From contig NZ_QKTW01000018.1 in NCBI RefSeq assembly GCF_003236175.1, forward strand, positions 142,568-206,567: DNA of 64,000 nucleotides. Direction: 5' to 3'. Shown in pieces: positions 53,994 to 63,030 of the stretch. This DNA comes from Taibaiella soli. Lineage in GTDB: Bacteria; Bacteroidota; Bacteroidia; Chitinophagales; Chitinophagaceae. The notes below the pieces were generated by a model. The model was not told the origin of the DNA and searched no databases. It was given only the letters and a program-made list of their open reading frames with translations. The position numbers and the translations under genes were made by a program. The first letter of the stretch is position 1. Each line of letters begins with the position of its first letter.

Positions 53994-55367
53994 TTATTTA
54001 ATGATCTGAATTTTCTGTCTGTCGGTTATTTGTCCATCTTCAATAATGGTAGCGATGTACAGACCCGTGTAGAAATTACTCAGATCAATATGTACTGACT
54101 GACCTGCGTTGAATTGCCGGCTGAACACTTCTTTACCGTCAATGCTTGTAATAGAAACCGTCTTAGTCTTGTTGTCAGCGCTTTTCAGGAAGAGCTGATC
54201 TTTCGCGGGGTTAGGGTAGAATAGATTTTCGCTGGCTGCGATATTGATAGTGTTGACAGCCGTTGGCGCATTGGTGAGGAGTACTTTATACAGTGCTGTT
54301 ACTACTTTTTCAGTGAATGTATTAGACAGACTGTCCTGGTTTGAGAGCACGGTGATTGCAATACCCCGCGCTGTGTCCATCAGGTTAGAGTTGATTTGTC
54401 CTACCCATGTGCCGCCATGATCGAATACGGTATTATTGAGATAACGTTCTCTGAAAATACCCAGGCCATAGCCGATTGTAGAACTGATATTTACCCATTG
54501 CAGCATCTCGTTATTGAGTGTCGATTTTTTGATGATGTCACCGTTGAAAAGCGCCTGCCAGAATTTTGCGTCGTCAGACGCTGTAGAGACGATGCCACCA
54601 GCAGAATTGGCGATGCTGTACAATTCTTCGGAAAGGTAAGGGCTTGCGTCTTCGATGTAATTGTGGCCGATGTAAGTCCAGTAATGCGCATAAGGCAACG
54701 TCACTGTTTCATAAGGAGGGAAGAAAGTTTCATTCAGTTGAACCGGGTTGAAAATACTATCGCGCAGCAGTTGATACATCTGACGACCTGTTATCGCTTC
54801 TTCAATAATACCTGCAATGATGTAGTTGGTATTGCTATAGTTCCAGCTCGCACCTGGCGCGAAGTCTGGCGTTCCTACGAAATCGTGCAACAATTCCTCT
54901 TTCGTCCAGATCTTATTCATGTTCAGGTTTACAGAATCCCAGAAGTGAGGATCTTCGGTATAGCTGAAAATGCCGCTGGTGTGGTTTAAGATTTGTTTGA
55001 TGGTGATTGCGCCGTTGATATTTGCATATCCCTGGATCCAGGTGCCGATGGTATCTGTGAGATTGACCTGGCCATCTTCATAGAGCTTCAGCATTATGGC
55101 GCTTACAAAAGTTTTGGTGTTGCTGCCAATGCCAATCAGCATATTGTCGGCCATGGGTACACCATCTTGTGAAACGCCAGAAGAGCCTTTCCAGTTGCCG
55201 ATGTTTTTATAATTCACAGCTGCCTGCAGTCCTTTGAATTTGTAGAGAGCCTGCATATGGTTAAGGGTATCCTGCAGATGTTGTTGCAGAGAGGCTGGCA
55301 GTTGAGCGGAGGAACGCTGTGCCAGCATGGAGATCGTCAGTAACAGGAGTAATAATTTTGTTCTCAT
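53994..55367 (-). CDS. Secreted serine hydrolase (beta-lactamase class C fold) with T9SS sorting tail
   Basis: 457 residues. Signal peptide (MRTKLLLLLLTISMLAQRSSAQ). Catalytic S-x-x-K is Ser82-Asn-Thr-Lys85 in GSNTKTF, Y-x-N is Tyr177-Ser-Asn179 in WNYSNTNY, and the third box is HGG in FDHGGTWVG. The C-terminal about 80 residues (FYPNPAKDQLFLKS..., SITSIDGKEVFSRQF, LSNFYTGLYIATI) form a type A T9SS tail. It is probably a D-Ala-D-Ala peptidase or esterase on the surface. It is divergent from the LytS/LytTR operon. Confidence 0.87.
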   Translation of the reverse strand: MRTKLLLLLLTISMLAQRSSAQLPASLQQHLQDTLNHMQALYKFKGLQAAVNYKNIGNWKGSSGVSQDGVPMADNMLIGIGSNTKTFVSAIMLKLYEDGQVNLTDTIGTWIQGYANINGAITIKQILNHTSGIFSYTEDPHFWDSVNLNMNKIWTKEELLHDFVGTPDFAPGASWNYSNTNYIIAGIIEEAITGRQMYQLLRDSIFNPVQLNETFFPPYETVTLPYAHYWTYIGHNYIEDASPYLSEELYSIANSAGGIVSTASDDAKFWQALFNGDIIKKSTLNNEMLQWVNISSTIGYGLGIFRERYLNNTVFDHGGTWVGQINSNLMDTARGIAITVLSNQDSLSNTFTEKVVTALYKVLLTNAPTAVNTINIAASENLFYPNPAKDQLFLKSADNKTKTVSITSIDGKEVFSRQFNAGQSVHIDLSNFYTGLYIATIIEDGQITDRQKIQIIK

Positions 55368-55402
55368 GTCGTTGTGTTTTTATGACACAAAAAGACGCAA
55401 TC

Positions 55403-55513
55403 TTTTGACCGTGCTAAAATTGTTTTGACCAACAGTATCAACTATTTGACCAAATATATCCAGGGAAAGATGTCAAAGAATCCCGGCTTTTCATCCTAAA
55501 ATCCCGGCGTTTC
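55403..55513. promoter_or_regulatory. Candidate regulator-binding region: phased direct repeats
   Basis: TTTTGACC at 55403 and 55423 and ATTTGACC at 55444 (spacing 20 and 21). AATCCCGGCTTTTC at 55479 and AATCCCGGCGTTTC at 55500 are exactly 21 apart. LytTR regulators are known to bind direct repeats about 21 bp apart. The region lies between the serine hydrolase gene and the LytS/LytTR genes. Binding is inferred. Confidence 0.45.
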
Positions 55514-55574
55514 GTACAAATGAACAATGGTTTTGACTCGCTAAATCGCATATTTGTACCGGAACGTATTCTTT

Positions 55575-56699
55575 ATGAAACAATTTCAGAAAATACTCAA
55601 TTTCCTGGGCAGCCGCTTCATGCTGAATTTGTACGTGTGGCTGTTGCTGTGGGATGCGTTATACAACAATTACCGGAATGACGTTGTGCCAAATGGCTAC
55701 GCAAATGCGTGGGTGCATGTGATCATTATGCAATTGATTTTCATGACCCAGATCTATTTTACCAATAGCGTGCTGATCGGTAAATTGCTCATGAAACGAA
55801 AACATCTGATGTTTGCCGGAACTTTTCTGGCGACACTGATTTTCTTTGTATTCGTGATCGGCAATTATAGTGAATGGCTGATTCATCATTATCCCAAAGC
55901 ACATAAATATGACTTTAGTGCGATCAATCTGCAAGACAGAGGCCCGAAGATGTCTGCGTTTGATTATTATTTCAGCATAGCCACAGATCTCGCGGTTAGC
56001 TCGTTGATTTTTGGAATGGGCTATTTCATGCAATATTACTTTCGTGGAAGAAGAAAGGAAATGGCCTTGCTGGAGAAGAAAAGACTGGAAGCCGAGCTGG
56101 CATTGCTGAAATCTCAAATCAATCCCCATTTTCTATTCAACGTGCTGAATAGCATTTATTCACTTTCATTGAAAAAATCAGATGATACACCTGGTGTGGT
56201 TTTGAAGCTGTCTGAAATATTGCGTTATATGCTTTACGAATCGAAGAACGATTTTGTATCGCTGGAAAAAGAAGTAGCCGTATTGCGTGATTATATTGAT
56301 ATTGAAAAAGTGCGGATGTCGAACAAAGAAGCGATTCATCTGGAGATTAGCGGCGATTTGCAGCGTTATGTGATTGCGCCCAATATGCTGATCTCTTTTG
56401 TGGAAAATGCTGTGAAACATGGACTTGATTCACAAGCGGCGGATGCATTTGTGATTATCAAAATAAAAGTGGATGAAACTACCGGCACTTTGTATTTTCA
56501 ATGTCTGAATAATTATAAGCAACGCCCGATAAATGGCCATACGAACAAGTCTGGCGGTATCGGACTGGATAATGTACAGAAACGTTTGCAGCTGATTTAT
56601 GCACAGCGCCATGACCTGAATATCCGCAATGAGGAAAATTTATACGATGTAAACCTTCAGATAAAACTTGTACAACATGAGATGTCTTATAGTAGATGA
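55575..56699 (+). CDS. Sensor histidine kinase, LytS/YehU type
   Basis: 374 residues. Four TM segments (about 10-28, 40-62, 75-95, 120-150), then a coiled coil (about 160-185) and the His_kinase domain. The phospho-acceptor is in QINPHFLFNVLNSIYSL, and the ATP lid region is SFVENAVKHGL and GGIGLDNVQKRL. This class pairs with LytTR regulators. ATG at 55575; the frame is open from 55554 but starts with a TTG in the promoter zone. The stop overlaps the regulator gene by 23 bases. Confidence 0.9.
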   Translation: MKQFQKILNFLGSRFMLNLYVWLLLWDALYNNYRNDVVPNGYANAWVHVIIMQLIFMTQIYFTNSVLIGKLLMKRKHLMFAGTFLATLIFFVFVIGNYSEWLIHHYPKAHKYDFSAINLQDRGPKMSAFDYYFSIATDLAVSSLIFGMGYFMQYYFRGRRKEMALLEKKRLEAELALLKSQINPHFLFNVLNSIYSLSLKKSDDTPGVVLKLSEILRYMLYESKNDFVSLEKEVAVLRDYIDIEKVRMSNKEAIHLEISGDLQRYVIAPNMLISFVENAVKHGLDSQAADAFVIIKIKVDETTGTLYFQCLNNYKQRPINGHTNKSGGIGLDNVQKRLQLIYAQRHDLNIRNEENLYDVNLQIKLVQHEMSYSR

Positions 56700-57390
56700 T
56701 GAACCGCTGGCGCAAGATGTGATCGAGCATTATATTTCCGGAACAGAAGGACTGGAACTGGTAGGGAAATGTACGAATGCCGTGCAGGCATTTGCGATGC
56801 TCAACAAAGAGCAAATTGATCTGATGTTTCTCGATATTCAGATGCCAGAGCTCAGCGGCCTTGATTTTATCCGTACACTTCGTCAATTGCCTATGATTAT
56901 TCTTACCACAGCTTATTCAGAATATGCAGTGCAAGGTTTTGAACTGGATGTTGTAGATTATCTGCTCAAGCCAATTTCGCTGGAACGTTTTCTGAAAGCT
57001 GTTAGTAAGGCGCGGGCGTTAAAACAGCCGGTACAGTCGCAGGTAGTAATTCAGGAATTTGTTTCTAAACCGCAACACGACAGCATTTTTATCAGAAGTG
57101 ACGGCAAGTATATCCAGTTAAATCCACAGGATATTCTTTTTATTGAAGGGTTGAAAAATTACCTGATCATTCATACTGCACAAAAAAAGATCATTACGCA
57201 TAGTACGATGAAAAGCATGGAAGAAGACTTAAGCGCGTTTCCGTTTTTTATTCGTGTGCATAAATCTTATCTCATCAACCGGAAATTCATTACTGAAATA
57301 GAAGGTAACATGGTGAAGCTCGACAAGCAGGAAGTCCCGGTGGGTGGTATTTATAAGGACGAACTGATGCGCAGTCTGAAAATAATGTAG
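56677..57390 (+). CDS. LytTR-family response regulator
   Basis: 237 residues. Receiver domain (1-120) with phospho-acceptor Asp53 in FLDIQMP and Lys in YLLKPISLERF. The C-terminal LytTR DNA-binding domain (about 135-237) has IFIRSDGKYIQLN, IHTAQKKIITHSTM and FIRVHKSYLINRKFI. LytTR domains bind direct repeats via loops, not HTH. ATG at 56677 lies within the end of the kinase gene. It likely controls its own operon or the serine hydrolase. Confidence 0.92.
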   Translation: MRCLIVDDEPLAQDVIEHYISGTEGLELVGKCTNAVQAFAMLNKEQIDLMFLDIQMPELSGLDFIRTLRQLPMIILTTAYSEYAVQGFELDVVDYLLKPISLERFLKAVSKARALKQPVQSQVVIQEFVSKPQHDSIFIRSDGKYIQLNPQDILFIEGLKNYLIIHTAQKKIITHSTMKSMEEDLSAFPFFIRVHKSYLINRKFITEIEGNMVKLDKQEVPVGGIYKDELMRSLKIM

Positions 57391-57721
57391 TGGTCAATGG
57401 TGAATGGTCAATAGTGAACGGTGAATACCCGTAATACGTCAATTGCGCGAGTTTTGTACAATGCTTCGGCTCCGCTCAGCATGACAAACGCGGTAGCGTA
57501 TATTCTTAAAAGCACTGGTTAAGGTGAAATGAGTGTCACCCTAAGCAGAGGCGAAGGGCAAGAATACTGAGTTGACCAATTATCATTGACCATTCACCAT
57601 TCACCATTCACCATTGACCATTCACCATTGACTTTTCACGTTTCACCAACATTCACCATTGACTGTTCACCATTGAAAACCGTATATTCGTTACCCGGCA
57701 AACAGCCTGAAAAACGATTTT
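57391..57721. repeat. Mosaic of intergenic repeat modules
   Basis: GTCAATGGTGAATGGTCAAT; TGCTTCGGCTCCGCTCAGCA (57462); GTGTCACCCTAAGCAGAGGC (57532); then many runs of TTGACCATTCACCATTCACC up to about 57675. No gene is seen. The next start follows a TATATTCGTTACCC stretch. Confidence 0.65.
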
Positions 57722-59137
57722 ATGGACATCCAAACGTATAGAGTAGAACATGATTTCCTGGGAGAAAAGCAAATCCCCAACGATAAATATTACGGCGTAC
57801 AAACCTTGCGCGCCAAAGAAAATTTCAATATTACAGGTACGCCCATCAGTAAAGAACCCCTTTTTATCAAGGCCTTTGCTTATGTAAAAAAAGCAGCAGC
57901 ACTCGCCAATAAAGAATGTGGCGTGCTTGATCCGAAGATCGCAGATGCTATTGTGTACGCCAGCGATCGTTTGATTGCAGGCGAATTCCTTGATCAGTTT
58001 GTAAGCGATATGATACAAGGCGGCGCCGGTACCTCTTGCAATATGAACGTAAACGAGGTAATCGCGAACATTGGTCTGGAATACATGGGCTACAAAAAAG
58101 GTGAATACCAATATCTGCATCCAAACAATCATGTAAACTGTTCCCAAAGCACGAATGACGCTTATCCTACGGCCTTTCGCATGGCGGTATTCATGAAGAT
58201 CGACGAATTTACTGCAGCGCTGGAGAAATTACAGGAAGCATTTTATAATAAAGGAAAAGAATTTGACAATGTGTTGAAGATGGGCCGTACACAGTTGCAA
58301 GACGCAGTACCAATGACAATGGGTCAGGAGTTCAACGCATTTGCTACAACGATCGGTGAAGATGTATTGCGCATGAAAGAGGTGCAGAAACTGATTACCG
58401 AAGTGAACATGGGCGCTACTGCGATTGGTACGGGTGTGAACGCGCCGGAAGGTTATGCTGACGCTTGTATCAAACATCTGGCGGAAGTAAGTGGTATCCC
58501 TGTTGGGTTATCGCCGGATTTGATTGAGGCTACTTACGATACTGGCGCTTACGTACAATTGAGTGGCACGCTGAAACGTTGTGCTGTAAAGCTGAGCAAG
58601 GTTTGTAATGATCTTCGTTTGCTGAGTAGTGGTCCGCGTTGTGGTTTCAATGAAATCAATCTGCCGCCAATGCAGCCGGGTTCTTCCATTATGCCGGGCA
58701 AAGTAAATCCGGTGATTCCAGAAGCGATGAACCAGACTTGTTTCTATGTAATTGGCGCGGATCTTACTGTTACTATGGCTGCAGAAGCCGGACAGTTACA
58801 GCTGAATGTTATGGAGCCTGTGATTGGTTTTGCGTTGTTTACTTCTTTGGAATATCTTTCAAACGCTTGTGATATGCTGCGCGAAAAATGTGTGGTTGGT
58901 ATTACAGCCAATGTAGAACGCACTAAAGAAATGGTGATGCACAGCATCGGTATTGTAACGCAGCTTAATCCGATTCTCGGGTATGAAATCGCTGCAAGTA
59001 TTGCCCGTGAAGCATTACAGACCGGGAAATCAGTTCATGAAATCGTAGTACAGGAAAGAAAACTGATTACACAGGAAAAATGGGATGAGATTTATTCTTT
59101 CGAAAATTTGATTCATCCGAAGTTTATCAATCGGTAA
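57722..59137 (+). CDS. aspA: Aspartate ammonia-lyase
   Basis: 471 residues. Deaminates aspartate to fumarate. The superfamily signature GSSIMPGKVNPVIPE contains the flexible loop with catalytic Ser. QGGAGTSCNMNVNEVIAN is as in AspA/FumC. The N-terminus YRVEHDFLGEKQIPNDKYYGVQTLRAKENF fits AspA and not FumC, which lacks the 'VEHD..G' part. The length is normal (about 468-478). A terminator follows. Confidence 0.93.
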   Translation: MDIQTYRVEHDFLGEKQIPNDKYYGVQTLRAKENFNITGTPISKEPLFIKAFAYVKKAAALANKECGVLDPKIADAIVYASDRLIAGEFLDQFVSDMIQGGAGTSCNMNVNEVIANIGLEYMGYKKGEYQYLHPNNHVNCSQSTNDAYPTAFRMAVFMKIDEFTAALEKLQEAFYNKGKEFDNVLKMGRTQLQDAVPMTMGQEFNAFATTIGEDVLRMKEVQKLITEVNMGATAIGTGVNAPEGYADACIKHLAEVSGIPVGLSPDLIEATYDTGAYVQLSGTLKRCAVKLSKVCNDLRLLSSGPRCGFNEINLPPMQPGSSIMPGKVNPVIPEAMNQTCFYVIGADLTVTMAAEAGQLQLNVMEPVIGFALFTSLEYLSNACDMLREKCVVGITANVERTKEMVMHSIGIVTQLNPILGYEIAASIAREALQTGKSVHEIVVQERKLITQEKWDEIYSFENLIHPKFINR

Positions 59138-59160
59138 GCCGGTCAATTAATTAAATTGGT

Positions 59161-59199
59161 AAAGGGTTAAATGGTTGTCGCCACTTAACCCTTTTTTTA
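59161..59199 (+). terminator. Terminator after aspA
   Basis: AAAGGGTTAAATGG (59161-59174) and CCACTTAACCCTTT (59181-59194) pair with one A-C mismatch over a 6-base loop, then T5. Confidence 0.8.
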
Positions 59200-59218
59200 T
59201 AACGACTTAATTAGCCCG

Positions 59219-59989
59219 TTAAATTTTTAATGAATTAACGACAAAGTCCCAAAGGATAATCCTCGCTTCCATTGCCGCTTTGGCATAGTGTGTAGCCTCT
59301 GCCCATTTGGTTTCGTCAGCACCGCAAAGTTCCGTGAGCATTTCAATGGCCAGATGACTGTGATGATCGCCATCTACTTCAATATGACGTTCGAGGTAGT
59401 ATTTGAAAATGCTGAATGAAACATCTGATGTTTCTGAAAATTCATTGACGAGTTGCAGAAACATATCCGGAATCAAATCTTCACGGCCAAATGTAAACAC
59501 TGATGCTACGAGATAAGATTTGCCTGTTGCAATAGTATCAAACGTAAATTTCAGGAATTGACGAATGCCTTCGCTCTGTATTGTTGCATCGATCGCTTCG
59601 GTAATCGTTTTGCCTGTTTTCAGCTGCCCGATCAATTGATGAATCGCTTCCGTACTGGCGCCACTCTGGTGCATCGCTTTCAGATACAACTCAAAATGGC
59701 TGATTCGGTTGCCCGCCTCGTCAATATCACTTTCTTCTCCGGCTACAATTTCATTGATCAGATAGCGTGTATTCGCAGAGCCAACGGGAACCCAGGGCAA
59801 CGATACGCATGTAAGTGACTGCTGCAACGATTTCAGCAATGACATAAAATCCCAAACAGCGTAAATATGATGCGCCATAAATACGCGGAGATCTTCTGGC
59901 GTGCGCACCATTTTATAAACCGGGTGCGCGATCAGTCTTTGACGAACTGGTTCTATGGCCTCTTTTAAAGTTTTGATATGATGATTCAT
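59219..59989 (-). CDS. DUF3050 family protein
   Basis: 256 residues, all helical, fits DUF3050 (heme-oxygenase-like fold). RTPEDLRVFMAHHIYAVWDFMSLLKSLQQ (about 29-57) contains the HH and DFMSL pattern. NEIVAGEESD (about 92-101) and YLERHIEVDGDHHSHLA (about 202-218) hold acidic and His residues that could bind metal, as in di-iron helical oxygenases. No substrate is established. Convergent with aspA; no obvious partner gene. Confidence 0.8.
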   Translation of the reverse strand: MNHHIKTLKEAIEPVRQRLIAHPVYKMVRTPEDLRVFMAHHIYAVWDFMSLLKSLQQSLTCVSLPWVPVGSANTRYLINEIVAGEESDIDEAGNRISHFELYLKAMHQSGASTEAIHQLIGQLKTGKTITEAIDATIQSEGIRQFLKFTFDTIATGKSYLVASVFTFGREDLIPDMFLQLVNEFSETSDVSFSIFKYYLERHIEVDGDHHSHLAIEMLTELCGADETKWAEATHYAKAAMEARIILWDFVVNSLKI

Positions 59990-60158
59990 CAGCGTTTTTG
60001 TTTTTGCGCGCCAAAATTAATGTGATAATGTGATAATGAAAATGTGGCGAATGTGTTTAATGTGATAAATGTGTTTTTCGCAGGTTTCGAATTTTTGACT
60101 TTTGACTTTTGACTTTTGACTTGTCAAAGGACCAACGTTTAAAACGTACCTTCGCGGG
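59990..60158. repeat. Intergenic simple repeats
   Basis: AATGTG runs (60020-60075) similar to 50390-50425 and 52566-52780, then TTTTGACTTTTGACTTTTGA (60096-60120). A TACCTTCG promoter-like box (60147-60154; one change from consensus) lies 4 bases before the next ATG. Confidence 0.5.
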
Positions 60159-61322
60159 ATGCGCTATATCTGGCAACATATTGAGGCTTTATTGCAGTAC
60201 GATGGTCGTCTTCCGCTCACACATTATCTGAAAAATTATTTTCGCCAGTATCCGAAGCTGGGCAGTCGCGACCGGAAATTGCTTTCGGCTATGGTTTATA
60301 GTTATTATCGTTGTAGAAAAGCCTTGGTAATGCCTGACGCCAATTTGGAAGAAGTCATTCGCGTAGCGCTATTTCTCTGCAATAATCCGGAAAAACATAC
60401 AGCAGCATTTTTGCCATCTTTTCCCGAAGCTATTTTATCGGCACCTGTTGAAGAGAAGATGCAATTTTTGAAAGAGCGAGGTATTGAACTCAATATCCCT
60501 GCTATTTTTCCGCAACAGTTGCCATTATCCGAAGGAATAAAAAATGAAGCATGGTTGCTTTCCATGTGGCATCAACCGCAGTTATTTATTCGGATACGGA
60601 AAGAAAAAAGTGCAGTAGTCAAGAAGTTAACCGCAGAAAATATCGCCTTTTCTTTTGTGAATGATCATTGCGTAGCCTTACACAACGGTACTTCTGTCGA
60701 TAAAATTTTACCCGCCGACTGGTATGTGGTGCAAGATGCTTCGTCACAACAGACGGGCAGTTTCTTTCAACCGAAAAAGAAAGAAAATTGGTACGACTGC
60801 TGTTCAGGCGCGGGCGGAAAGTCTTTGCTGCTAAAGGATCTGGAACCATCGGTTACCATCACTGTTTCAGATGTTCGTGATAGTATTCTGCATAATCTGC
60901 GTTTGCGTTTTAATCAGTATGGCTATTCCGCACCGAAATCATATACGCTTGATGTGTCCGATGCCAGCCAGTTAAAACTGCAATTAGGCAGTCAACAGTT
61001 TGATAATATCATTGCAGATGTGCCGTGCTCCGGTTCCGGCACCTGGGCGCGTACTCCAGAGCAGCTTTATTTCTTCGATCCGGAATTCGTTACAGAAATC
61101 AGCAAAAGGCAAACCACCATCTTGCACAATATTGCTGATAAGGTAAAGCCAGGCGGGAAAATATTTTATATCACTTGTTCTGTTTTCAAAGCCGAAAATG
61201 AAAACGTTGTAGCAGCTGCAATCAAGGATACATCGCTTGAAATAGAATCAATGCAAATAATAAACGGCCTGACGAATCAGGCCGATAGTATGTTTATTGC
61301 AGTGTTAAAAAGAATCGTTTAG
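60159..61322 (+). CDS. RsmB/NOP-family RNA m5C methyltransferase
   Basis: 387 residues. An N-terminal helical part (NusB-like or degenerate, 1-140) and a PUA-like connection are followed by the SAM-dependent methyltransferase (about 200-387). SAM motif I: YDCCSGAGGKSLLLKDL. Motif IV: ADVPCSGSGTWARTPE (catalytic-base Cys). Motif VI: ITCSVFKAENENVV with the second catalytic Cys (TCSxF). Modifies C5 of cytidine, probably in 16S rRNA. Its last four bases overlap the convergent subtilase gene. Confidence 0.88.
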   Translation: MRYIWQHIEALLQYDGRLPLTHYLKNYFRQYPKLGSRDRKLLSAMVYSYYRCRKALVMPDANLEEVIRVALFLCNNPEKHTAAFLPSFPEAILSAPVEEKMQFLKERGIELNIPAIFPQQLPLSEGIKNEAWLLSMWHQPQLFIRIRKEKSAVVKKLTAENIAFSFVNDHCVALHNGTSVDKILPADWYVVQDASSQQTGSFFQPKKKENWYDCCSGAGGKSLLLKDLEPSVTITVSDVRDSILHNLRLRFNQYGYSAPKSYTLDVSDASQLKLQLGSQQFDNIIADVPCSGSGTWARTPEQLYFFDPEFVTEISKRQTTILHNIADKVKPGGKIFYITCSVFKAENENVVAAAIKDTSLEIESMQIINGLTNQADSMFIAVLKRIV

Positions 61323-63013
61323 TTCTTCATCAGTTTTATTGTCTGCTTACCATTTTTGCCAACCGCTGTAAAAAAATACATTCCGGAAGGTAATGCTGGC
61401 GGCATGTTAATTGTAAACCAGTCTGTGGTGTGTTGTACCGACAATTGCTGCTTGAAAATCTGTTTACCGGTAACATCGGTCAGTACGCATTGTACCGTTT
61501 GTATTTCCTGCAATGAAAATTTTACGTAGATCAGCTGATTAAAAACGGTAGGCCAGACAACCATCAGATCGCTGCCGGAAGGCGCTGGTATGTCATGTAC
61601 ACCAAGGCCCAGATAGGACGCTACTTTATGAAAGTCCGGAATTCCATAACCAAGCTGCACACCAGGAGCCGTGTAGTGATCTGCGCTGCGGCTAATGGCG
61701 TCTCTGATTGTAAACGGAGATAAGTTTTGTTTGCCTGACAACAAGCACGCGGCCCAGCCTGCCAGCTGTGGCGCTGCGAAAGAAGTACCACTCGCTACTG
61801 ATACTGCAGAATCGCTTCCTGATAAAATGGTTGCGGGTTCGCCCATCAGGGAGACATCAGGTTTTACTATTCCCGCAGCGTTTGGTCCGTAACCGCTTGA
61901 CACTGCCGGCGCCCGGTTCTGATCTACGCTGCCTACGCTCATGGCGCTGTCTGCATCACCCGGACTAAGTAACCCGCTTGAGCCTTCATTGCCTGCTGTG
62001 GAGAAAAAGAGCATTCCTTTTTTTGTGGCAGTATTGGCTGCAATAGCTACCAGAGTTGTTTTTCCGTCGAGCTGTGCTGAAGTGTATGTAAATGTCGGAT
62101 TGGTAAAATCAAAATAACCTACCGAAGCGGTAACGATATTGGCACCAATACTGTCGGCACGTTCGACGCCCGCCAGCAGATTGTCCATTTCTATTTCGCG
62201 ATCAATGCCGAGTGTTTCATCTTCTGTACGATAGAGTACATACATCGCTTCCGGTGCAGTTCCAACATATTTCCCCGGCATATTTCCGGCCATCGTAGAG
62301 AGGGCAGCGGTGCCGTGAATAGAATTGGAGAATACATAGCTTGTATCCAGCACAAAATCATGCGCGTCTAGCAAGCGGCCATTATTAAACATGCTGTCGA
62401 AGCCTACATGCAGGTCCGTATTCGAAAAGCCGGCATCCAGTACTGCAATGAGTTCACCGGAGCCCTTCATGTTATTATCATGCAGGAAATCGCCATTCAC
62501 CATTGCAATCTGCGTGTAAGAACCTCCGTAATAAGCGGCGGAACCCGTTGTGCGGGCCAGCTGCGAAAACGAAGATTGTGCGTTGCCCGGCAACGTAGTA
62601 TTGCCGTTACCCGACAATCTGTGCAATCCCTGCGGATAAACGCCTACCAGTCTTACACTGTTTACATAGGGCTTGCCCAGCAGCAATAAAATTTTGGAAG
62701 AATCATCGAGTAAAACAACGCATTGATTGAGCCAGCGGGAGGTTACATGTAGCTTGCCACCCGTAATCGCCAGTACGGAATCAATATATGCCGGAGAAAC
62801 CGGCAGGTCTGTGCTGTCCACTGCAATAGAATGCAGGCTGCGACGGTCTAGCGAGCGTTGCGAGAGGAATGCCAGCGGATTTGACAGGCTGGATGTTCCG
62901 TTCTTATTGGTAAACGACACGCGAAAGGCCCATTGTGGTTGCAATGCCTGGCTCGCGAAAGCCATAAGCACTAACAACAAACAACAACAGGCCTTTCTCA
63001 CAAAATTTATCAT
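61319..63013 (-). CDS. Secreted subtilisin-like serine peptidase (S8) with T9SS sorting tail
   Basis: 564 residues. Signal peptide (MINFVRKACCCLLLVLMAFASQA). Pro-region about 25-165. Catalytic triad Asp193 (VLDAGF), His233 (SIHGTAAL) and Ser411 (SGTSFAAPQLAGW), with oxyanion Asn342 in AGNEGSSG. The C-terminal about 75 residues (VVWPTVFNQLIYVKF..., VLTDVTGKQIFKQQL, LPSGMYFFTAV) form a type A T9SS tail. Convergent with the methyltransferase gene with a 4-base overlap. Confidence 0.92.
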   Translation of the reverse strand: MINFVRKACCCLLLVLMAFASQALQPQWAFRVSFTNKNGTSSLSNPLAFLSQRSLDRRSLHSIAVDSTDLPVSPAYIDSVLAITGGKLHVTSRWLNQCVVLLDDSSKILLLLGKPYVNSVRLVGVYPQGLHRLSGNGNTTLPGNAQSSFSQLARTTGSAAYYGGSYTQIAMVNGDFLHDNNMKGSGELIAVLDAGFSNTDLHVGFDSMFNNGRLLDAHDFVLDTSYVFSNSIHGTAALSTMAGNMPGKYVGTAPEAMYVLYRTEDETLGIDREIEMDNLLAGVERADSIGANIVTASVGYFDFTNPTFTYTSAQLDGKTTLVAIAANTATKKGMLFFSTAGNEGSSGLLSPGDADSAMSVGSVDQNRAPAVSSGYGPNAAGIVKPDVSLMGEPATILSGSDSAVSVASGTSFAAPQLAGWAACLLSGKQNLSPFTIRDAISRSADHYTAPGVQLGYGIPDFHKVASYLGLGVHDIPAPSGSDLMVVWPTVFNQLIYVKFSLQEIQTVQCVLTDVTGKQIFKQQLSVQHTTDWFTINMPPALPSGMYFFTAVGKNGKQTIKLMKN

Positions 63014-63030
63014 CTCTTTACTACTTATAA

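Noticed and set aside
57570..57680. CRISPR-like spacing in the ACCATTCACC runs
   Set aside because: Irregular, overlapping simple repeats with no spacer structure.
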